From NCBI RefSeq assembly GCF_014268505.2, contig NZ_JABWQP020000019.1, positions 1-64,000 of the forward strand: a DNA stretch of 64,000 nt, read 5' to 3'. The notes beneath the pieces are model-generated. The model did not search any database and was not told the DNA's origin. It was given only the letters and a program-made list of their open reading frames with translations. The stretch comes from Pseudomonas khorasanensis. Lineage in GTDB: Bacteria; Pseudomonadota; Gammaproteobacteria; Pseudomonadales; Pseudomonadaceae. Within the stretch, counting starts at the first letter, position 1; the number at the start of each line of letters is the position of its first letter. The translations under genes were made by a program, and so were the position numbers. Positions 58,909-64,000 of this stretch are shown piece after piece.

Positions 58909-58960
58909 TGCCTTTCGAATTCATTCCGTTAAACCCGTCTCCTGCACTGGGTGCGGGGTG

Positions 58961-59242
58961 TCAGGCGGCCTGGGAGTAGAAGTCGAGCACGCTGACGCCG
59001 GTCAGCAAATCGGTCTCGGGCAGATCCGCATGTTGATGCCCGCCCAGCGCGCAATACACCAGCCAATGGCGGTCCTGAACATTGAAGGCGAGGCTGCCGA
59101 CGAGGCTTTGTTGTTCGTCGTAGGGAGTAATGAGGTACAGACGATCCTGGTTTTCAGCGTGAAGCATGTCGCGTTCCATGTGTGTTTCGAGGCGCGCAGG
59201 GTGGCGCATCCACATGACGATGCCATGACACAGGACAGCCAT
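58961..59242 (-). CDS. Small protein of unknown function
   Basis: This protein of up to 93 residues (shorter starts at 59215, 59209 and 59179) has the pattern DRLYLITPYDEQQSLVGSLAFN and RHWLVYCALGGHQHADLPETDL. I recognise no domain and no signal peptide. The N-terminal 20 residues may not be real since no ribosome-binding site is seen before any start. Confidence 0.55.
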   Translation of the reverse strand: MAVLCHGIVMWMRHPARLETHMERDMLHAENQDRLYLITPYDEQQSLVGSLAFNVQDRHWLVYCALGGHQHADLPETDLLTGVSVLDFYSQAA

Positions 59243-59358
59243 CGGTCGATTGGCGAGTTATTTGTCGTAAAGGCAAGGCGCCAGTGACGGGTTTCGGTAG
59301 AATCGCGCCGCGGTCGTCGGTCCGGCGTCCGCCACACCGATTACGTTTGAGGTCTGTG

Positions 59359-59637
59359 ATGTCGCTGCATTTGATGACGCTGTTTACCGCCCATCCCGCC
59401 AAATTGATCAACCTGCTTGCACTGTTGCTGGCTTTTCCCGGCAGTTGGCTGCTGCACGCGACACGCCGCCGTGAACAACGCGCGCAGGCCAGCATTGCCG
59501 CTCAGCGTCAGGCACAACCCAATGCCGAACCGATGCTCGATTGGGCGACCTTGCGCATGAACCGGTTCTTCTATCGTTTTGGTTTCGCCTGCCTGGGGCT
59601 TGCCCTGATCATTTCCTGGATCAGCACCCGCTTTTAA
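59359..59637 (+). CDS. Small membrane protein of unknown function
   Basis: This 92-residue protein has two hydrophobic segments (about 16-32, LINLLALLLAFPGSWLL, and 74-90, FACLGLALIISWI) joined by a basic, Gln/Ala-rich loop, so it is probably an inner-membrane protein with a cytosolic loop. No family recognised. ATG 59359 follows TGAGGTCTG by a short distance. Confidence 0.65.
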   Translation: MSLHLMTLFTAHPAKLINLLALLLAFPGSWLLHATRRREQRAQASIAAQRQAQPNAEPMLDWATLRMNRFFYRFGFACLGLALIISWISTRF

Positions 59638-59655
59638 AAGCTGAGTACGAAACCC

Positions 59656-59767
59656 CTGTGGCGAGGGAGCCTTGTCGAATCGTCGCACCGTCCCGCTGGG
59701 CTGCGAAGCGGCCCCAGGATGTCGTGAGCGCTGCGCACTCAAGCGGGAGCAAGCTCCCTCGCCACAG
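59656..59767. repeat. Second repeat family, copy 2 (about 112 bases, inverted)
   Basis: The reverse complement starts CTGTGGCGAGGGAGCTTGCT and matches copy 1 closely over its length, apart from a block of about 9 extra bases (CGATTCGAC-like) near one end and a few substitutions. The two copies face opposite ways about 4.1 kb apart. Confidence 0.87.
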
Positions 59768-59786
59768 AGATGTTTGCCATAACTGC

Positions 59787-60950
59787 TTACAGTGGCAGCC
59801 CAGCCTTGACCCGATATTGATTGCGTACCGGCGTCGCGTATTGCAGCACCAGATACGGACGATGCTCCTCGGGGCAGGCGTCGAGCCGGCTCTGCCATTC
59901 TTCCTGCGCCTTGGCCAGTTCATCGGCCGGGAACACCTCGGCCGCCTGCGGCACATTCAATTGCGGATCGGCATCGGCCCACTGCGCGTATGCCAGGTAA
60001 TGCACCGGGAACAGGCGATAGCCGCCGAGAATCTGCTTGTCCATTTCGATCGCCAATTGCTTGGTGTCTTCGAACAGCTCTGTGATCGGTGCGGCGAAGT
60101 TCACGTGCACGCGGCCCTTGTAGCCCGTGATCCCCTTGGCGATGCTCACATCATCTTCGCCCGGCGACTTGGCGTAGGTGCCGGTGGTGGCGCGGATGTA
60201 CAACTCACGGGCCTTAGCCTGGTCGCACGGGTCGTATTCATAGCTGATCGACACCGGCGTCACGTTCAGCGAACGAATCACCTCACCGAACGGCTCGTCC
60301 TTGCGGCTCATGTGGAACATCTTGAGGATCGCCGACTCGGTGCGGTCATCGCCATCTTTCGCCCGGCCTTCAGCCTGCGCAATCCAGATCGAGGCGCAGT
60401 CGTTGCGGATCGAGTGGTTGATGTACGCCGACAGCAACTGATACGCCGCCATCTTCTCGCGACGACCGGTGATCGAACGGTGCACGATGAAACTCTTGTT
60501 CAAACGCATCAAGTCACTGACAAACGGCTTCTGCAGCAGGTTGTCGCCAATAGCGATGCGCGGCGTCGGCAGGCCGGCGTGGTACACGGCGTAGTTGACG
60601 AAGGCCGGGTCCATGACGATATCGCGGTGGTTGGCAATGAACAGGTAAGCGCTGCCGGACTTGAATTGCTCGACACCGGTATACGTCACGCCATCAGTGG
60701 CGCGCTCGATAGTGTGGTCGACGTAAAACTCGACTTTGTCCTGCAGGGTCGCCACCGATGTCACGTCGGCGAACTCACGACGCAGCCGATGGGCTATAAG
60801 AGGTTTGAGCATCCAGCCGAAGGGACCGGCAAAACGCGGGAAGCGGAAGTGGGTGAGGATATCTAGAAACGCCTTGTCGCCGAGCAGCCTTGCCAGTACC
60901 GCAGGTACTTCGCTGTCGTCGTAAGGTCGGATGGCATCGAATTCGCCCAT
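59787..60950 (-). CDS. Glycerolipid acyltransferase-like protein
   Basis: This protein of about 387 residues belongs to the PlsC/PlsB-related acyltransferase superfamily. The catalytic block reads IANHRDIVMDPAF near residue 108 and a second block AQAEGRAKDGDDRTE near residue 190 (counterpart of PEGTR). The first block has five rather than four residues between His and the last Asp, so it is not a textbook HX4D. It may acylate lysophosphatidate or another lyso-lipid. ATG 60950 has the better spacing to GAGAG; ATG 60953 is adjacent. No membrane anchor is obvious. Confidence 0.75.
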   Translation of the reverse strand: MGEFDAIRPYDDSEVPAVLARLLGDKAFLDILTHFRFPRFAGPFGWMLKPLIAHRLRREFADVTSVATLQDKVEFYVDHTIERATDGVTYTGVEQFKSGSAYLFIANHRDIVMDPAFVNYAVYHAGLPTPRIAIGDNLLQKPFVSDLMRLNKSFIVHRSITGRREKMAAYQLLSAYINHSIRNDCASIWIAQAEGRAKDGDDRTESAILKMFHMSRKDEPFGEVIRSLNVTPVSISYEYDPCDQAKARELYIRATTGTYAKSPGEDDVSIAKGITGYKGRVHVNFAAPITELFEDTKQLAIEMDKQILGGYRLFPVHYLAYAQWADADPQLNVPQAAEVFPADELAKAQEEWQSRLDACPEEHRPYLVLQYATPVRNQYRVKAGLPL

Positions 60951-61093
60951 CATGCTCTCTTGTTGGAAACGGCTAGGGTAAGTAAAAGGGTTTGATTCAC
61001 AAACCGCAGGGCACGGCCTGAAAAAATAGCCAGACAAAAATAGCCCTGCAAATAGACCGGCGATTATACGCACAAGTCACTAGGGAGACCGCG

Positions 61094-61276
61094 ATGCTGG
61101 AAGCTGCTGTTTATGAATGTCCTTATTGTGGGGAGCAGGTCGAGACATCACTGGATCTGTCCGCCGGTGACCAGACCTATATCGAGGACTGTCAGGTGTG
61201 TTGTCGGCCGGTCACGTTTGTCCTGCAAGTTCATGGAGATGAGTGGCACCTGGAAGTCTTCAGCGAAAACGAGTGA
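61094..61276 (+). CDS. CPXCG-motif cysteine-rich small protein
   Basis: This 60-residue protein has CPYCGEQ near residue 9 and CQVCCRP near residue 33, a zinc-ribbon pattern of the 'CPXCG motif-containing' family. The function is unknown. GGGAGACC lies before the ATG. It is followed 9 bases later by the DUF2007 gene, a pairing commonly seen in pseudomonads. Confidence 0.85.
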   Translation: MLEAAVYECPYCGEQVETSLDLSAGDQTYIEDCQVCCRPVTFVLQVHGDEWHLEVFSENE

Positions 61277-61285
61277 GGGGCGTGT

Positions 61286-61546
61286 ATGCAGCGAATCTAC
61301 GAACCGGCGAACCTGATGGAAGGCGAAATGCTCAAGGGCATGCTCGCCAGCGAAGGCATCGAGGCGCACCTGGTGGGGCAGAACCTGCTCGGCGGCACGG
61401 GCGAACTGCCGATTTTTGGCCTGTTGGGCCTGTCGGTCGACAACGATCAGGCGGAATACGCCCGCGAACTGATCACTGCGTACAATGCCGCGCTGCCGCT
61501 GCCCGGTGACGAACCGGAGAGCTTCCCCGGGACGCTGGTCTGTTAG
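61286..61546 (+). CDS. DUF2007-domain protein
   Basis: This 86-residue protein fits DUF2007 (signal-transducing PII-like fold): RIYEPANLMEGEMLKGMLAS, then EGIEAHLVGQNL and LLGLSVDNDQAEYARELI. The role is unknown. It is co-transcribed with the CPXCG gene and lies 36 bases before the SRAP-family gene. Confidence 0.87.
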   Translation: MQRIYEPANLMEGEMLKGMLASEGIEAHLVGQNLLGGTGELPIFGLLGLSVDNDQAEYARELITAYNAALPLPGDEPESFPGTLVC

Positions 61547-61582
61547 GCTGACGTTCGTTTTATTCTTGAGTCGTGTTGCGCC

Positions 61583-62206
61583 ATGTGTGGACGTTATGCC
61601 CTGTTTCGCTGGAACCGTGATTTTGCGGCCCTGCCAGGTTTTCCCGCCGATCAGCAGGCGCAGTGGAACATTTCCCCCAATGATTCGGTGTTGATGCTGC
61701 GTGCTGCTGAAGACGGCCAGCGCACGTTGGCCCGTGCCCGCTGGGGGCTGACGCCGCCATGGCTGACCGATCTGTCGCGCACGCCGGCCCATGCACGCGC
61801 GGAAACCGTGGCGGAGCAGCCGATGTTTCGTGAGGCCCTGCGCCTGCGACGCTGTCTGCTGCCTGCAAACGGTTTTTATGAATGGCGCGGCACACAGCGC
61901 AAGCGCCCGTATTGGCTGACGCCGGGGGAGGGCTCGTCGCTTTTCTTTGCCGCGATCTGGGAGGCGTATCCGGTGCAGGAGCAAGTCTGGCTGAGTACGG
62001 CCGTGATCACCCAATCGGCCTCCAGCCAGCGCCGACCATTGATTCTCGATGAAGCGGGGCAGGCGGCATGGCTCGATCCGGACACGCCGCTGCATACCCT
62101 GCAAGCGCTGCTCGCCAGCGAACCCGCCGCGTTGCGCGAGCGGGTGCTGGCGAACCTGATCAACGATCCAAAGCTCAACGGGCCGGAGTGTCTCACCCCG
62201 GGCTGA
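61583..62206 (+). CDS. SRAP/YedK-family protein with altered active site
   Basis: This 207-residue protein starts MCGRYALF, so after Met removal Cys2 is N-terminal as in YedK/HMCES, which crosslink to abasic sites in single-stranded DNA. The glutamate of FYEWRG is kept. But the conserved asparagine of NARxET is His here (HARAET), and the HDRRP histidine region reads SQRRP. Those residues help form and reverse the crosslink. So this is either a paralog with changed chemistry or a structural homologue. Binding and the thiazolidine linkage are not assured. Confidence 0.82.
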   Translation: MCGRYALFRWNRDFAALPGFPADQQAQWNISPNDSVLMLRAAEDGQRTLARARWGLTPPWLTDLSRTPAHARAETVAEQPMFREALRLRRCLLPANGFYEWRGTQRKRPYWLTPGEGSSLFFAAIWEAYPVQEQVWLSTAVITQSASSQRRPLILDEAGQAAWLDPDTPLHTLQALLASEPAALRERVLANLINDPKLNGPECLTPG

Positions 62207-62313
62207 TATGAAAAGCGAAAAGATCGTCCGATCGCGGCCCGAGCCTTCGGCAGCTCTGGCGCCGATACCATTACCCGCCTAGGATACGCTTCAGGTTTTA
62301 AGGGAGCTTTTGA

Positions 62314-63132
62314 ATGAACAAGACATTGGTTGTAAGTGCGCTGAGCGCGGCGCTGTTGCTGGTCGGTTGCCAGTCGGTCAACACCACGAGCGGCGGTGCC
62401 GTGGGCGTGGAGCGCAAGCAATACATGTTCAGCATGCTGTCCTCGCAAGAGGTCGACCAGATGTACGCCCAGTCCTACCAGAAGACCATCGGCGAAGCGT
62501 CGAGCAAAGGGGTGCTGGACAAGACCAGTCCGGAAGCCAGACGGGTCCAGGCCATCGCCAACCGCCTGATCGCGCAGGCACCGACCTTCCGCCCGGATGC
62601 TGCGCAGTGGCAGTGGGAAGTCAATCTGATCAAGAGCGATGAGCTCAACGCCAACTGCGGCCCTGGCGGCAAGATCATTTTCTACACCGGGCTGATCGAC
62701 AGCCTGAAGCTGAACGACGATGAAATCGCCGCGATCATGGGCCATGAAATCGCCCACGCCTTGCGCGAACACGGTCGTGAAGCGATGTCCAAGGCCTACG
62801 GCATGGAAATGGCGAAGCAGGGCGCCGGTGCCTTGTTCGGTCTGGGTCAGGACAGCCTGGCGCTGGCCGACACCGTGGCCAACTACGGCATGACCCTGCC
62901 CAACAGCCGCGCCAACGAGAACGAAGCGGACCTGATCGGCCTCGAGCTGGCCGCGCGGGCCGGGTACAACCCGAACGCGGCGATCACGTTGTGGAACAAG
63001 ATGAGCAAGGCTTCGGAAGGCTCGCCGCCGGAATTCATGAGCACCCACCCGGCCTCGGCCAGTCGGATTGCCTCGTTGCAGGCGGCGATTCCGAAGGTAA
63101 TGCCGTTGTACGAAAAAGCGCCGAAGTCCTGA
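62314..63132 (+). CDS. M48-family metallopeptidase lipoprotein
   Basis: This 272-residue lipoprotein (lipobox LLVGC, Cys19) has the zinc motif HEIAH (144-148) and the third ligand in ENEADLIGLE. It resembles E. coli LoiP and its pseudomonad relatives, outer-membrane proteases that act in envelope quality control. AAGGGAG precedes the ATG. Single-gene unit followed by a REP doublet. Confidence 0.92.
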   Translation: MNKTLVVSALSAALLLVGCQSVNTTSGGAVGVERKQYMFSMLSSQEVDQMYAQSYQKTIGEASSKGVLDKTSPEARRVQAIANRLIAQAPTFRPDAAQWQWEVNLIKSDELNANCGPGGKIIFYTGLIDSLKLNDDEIAAIMGHEIAHALREHGREAMSKAYGMEMAKQGAGALFGLGQDSLALADTVANYGMTLPNSRANENEADLIGLELAARAGYNPNAAITLWNKMSKASEGSPPEFMSTHPASASRIASLQAAIPKVMPLYEKAPKS

Positions 63133-63159
63133 TGATCCGTCAGCGCGGCTGACGCCCCA

Positions 63160-63225
63160 TTCGCGAGCAGGCTCGCTCCTACAATTGAAATGCGATCCAA
63201 TGTGGGAGCGAGCCTGCTCGCGAAG
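63160..63225. repeat. REP doublet after the M48 gene
   Basis: TTCGCGAGCAGGCTCGCTCC (then TACA) faces TGTGGGAGCGAGCCTGCTCG with about 20 bases between, the same compact arrangement as the copy at 51672. Confidence 0.92.
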
Positions 63226-63254
63226 AACGATGACGCGGTTACCGGGCGATCCGG

Positions 63255-63839
63255 TTAAACCCAGCCACTGCTCTGCATCGCTTTATAAACCGCAACAATC
63301 GCCAGAATCATGAACGCCGAAGCCGCCAGGCGTCGGATCAGGGTCAGCGGCAACTTGTCCGCGGCAAAATTACCCGCCAGTACCACCGGCACGTTGGCGA
63401 TCAGCATGCCGACCGTGGTGCCGATAATCACCAGCCACAGTTCCGGATACTGCGCAGCGAGCATCACTGTGGCGATCTGCGTCTTGTCGCCGATTTCGGC
63501 AAGGAAGAACGCAATCAGCGTGGTCAGAAATGGCCCGAACTTGCGCGCCGTGCTGGCTTCGTCGTCATCCATTTTGTCCGGGACCAGCGTCCACAGCGCC
63601 GTGGCGGCGAAGCTCGCCGCGAGAATCCAGTGCAGGACGGAGTCGGAGAAAAAGCCGCCGACCCAGGCACCTACCGCACCGGCTGCTGCGTGGTTGGCCA
63701 GCGTCGCGGCGACAATCCCGGCAATGATTGGCCAGGGTTTGCGAAAGCGAGCGGCGAGAATCAGCGCGAGCAGTTGCGTCTTGTCGCCGATTTCGGCCAA
63801 GGCAACGATAGCGGTGGGAACGAGTAACGAGTCCAGCAT
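63255..63839 (-). CDS. GDT1/TMEM165-family manganese exporter
   Basis: This 194-residue inner-membrane protein has six hydrophobic segments and two copies of the signature E-x-G-D-K-T-Q (ALAEIGDKTQ near residue 13, FLAEIGDKTQ near residue 113), the cation-binding motifs of UPF0016/GDT1. Bacterial MneA-type members export Mn2+. The leader on the minus strand resembles a yybP-ykoY manganese riboswitch, which supports this substrate. ATG 63839 is the family start; AGGAAATCCCTG lies before it. Confidence 0.9.
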   Translation of the reverse strand: MLDSLLVPTAIVALAEIGDKTQLLALILAARFRKPWPIIAGIVAATLANHAAAGAVGAWVGGFFSDSVLHWILAASFAATALWTLVPDKMDDDEASTARKFGPFLTTLIAFFLAEIGDKTQIATVMLAAQYPELWLVIIGTTVGMLIANVPVVLAGNFAADKLPLTLIRRLAASAFMILAIVAVYKAMQSSGWV

Positions 63840-63853
63840 CAGGGATTTCCTAA

Positions 63854-64000
63854 GGGGCGGGTCGACACGGCTATGACACGTACAGCCTTCCCGCCCCGGG
63901 TAAGGTGTGCGTGTCATAGGTCTTGTCAAACCCTGCGATCCGTCTGTTGCGGACGCTTGGGTCGCATACGCCATGATCTGAGGATCAAGTATGTTGACGT
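63854..64000 (-). ncRNA. Probable yybP-ykoY manganese riboswitch, 3' part, cut by window edge
   Basis: On the minus strand from 64000 to about 63910 lie GTCAACATACTTGATCC, a CATAC...GTATG stem and TTGACAAGACCTATG, resembling the 3' half of the yybP-ykoY aptamer. Downstream are two hairpins that exclude each other: CTATGACACG (63910-63919) with CGTGTCATAG (63871-63880), and GGGGCGGG (63890-63897) with CCCGCCCC (63854-63861). They lie between aptamer and start codon of the Mn exporter. The 5' half of the aptamer is beyond the window. Confidence 0.68.

Noticed and set aside
3692..63225. Recurring GTGGGAGCGAGCC repeats as a CRISPR-like array
   Set aside because: Copies are single doublets scattered over 60 kb between genes, with inverted arms and no regular spacers.

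Overview
The window is a high-GC Pseudomonas chromosome segment, most likely from the P. fluorescens group. Support for this comes from the conserved gene neighbourhoods (mks-holD-rimI-can; ychF-pth-rplY-prs-ispE-lolB / hemA-prfA-prmC-murI; hemH; uraA-upp-hpt; mqo), from nine copies of the GTGGGAGCGAGCCTGCTCGCGAA-type REP element typical of that group, and from Pseudomonas-type small genes. No prophage, integron, transposase, rRNA operon or CRISPR array is visible. Nearly all of it is core genome, with small accessory patches.

Layout. 1-3.7 kb: a split PqiA/LetA pair and a six-MCE-domain PqiB/LetB-like tunnel protein (envelope lipid transport). 3.8-8.7 kb: the MksFEB condensin operon. 8.9-11.4 kb: holD (the divergent pseudomonad psi clamp-loader subunit), rimI, an acidic small protein and beta-carbonic anhydrase. 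11.4-21.5 kb: an accessory-flavoured stretch with a SET-domain protein, a secreted unknown, short-chain fatty acid transport, an MFS transporter, a BdlA-like chemoreceptor, a flavin reductase, a LysE exporter, a HigA antitoxin remnant and gamma-glutamyltransferase. 22.0-26.7 kb: a RelE/ParE-type toxin-antitoxin pair, tRNA-Met, a transmembrane chemoreceptor and an Fsr-like efflux pump. 26.8-38.6 kb: housekeeping genes for translation, isoprenoids, lipoprotein sorting, haem and cell wall, plus tRNA-Gln. 38.7-51.7 kb: pagL, then a large light / photo-oxidative-stress island. 51.8-57.1 kb: pyrimidine and purine salvage, then malate:quinone oxidoreductase. 57.8-64 kb: small lipoproteins and unknowns, an acyltransferase, an aberrant SRAP-family protein, an M48 protease lipoprotein and a GDT1-type Mn exporter whose leader (cut by the window edge) looks like a yybP-ykoY manganese riboswitch.

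The most interesting part is the island at 39.7-51.7 kb. A chain of nine minus-strand genes, mostly overlapping, encodes a DUF523/DUF1722 protein, a MerR-type regulator without B12 ligand motifs (class II LitR-like), CPD photolyase, an NTF2-like protein, an SDR, a FAD oxidoreductase, DUF1365, a cyclopropane-synthase-like methyltransferase and DUF2878. Its promoter carries two TGTACA-N12-TGTA(C/T)A operator pairs. A third, near-identical pair lies in the divergent promoter between a renalase-like FAD protein/Trp-rich protein unit and a TIGR01777 epimerase/ferrochelatase unit. I infer one light-responsive regulon coupling DNA photorepair, fatty-acid modification and removal of photosensitising porphyrin. 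The LOV photosensor expected from the P. putida system is not in the window.

Most long open frames antisense to the genes above are codon-bias shadows and were left out. Functions rest on motif recognition by eye; no database search was run.
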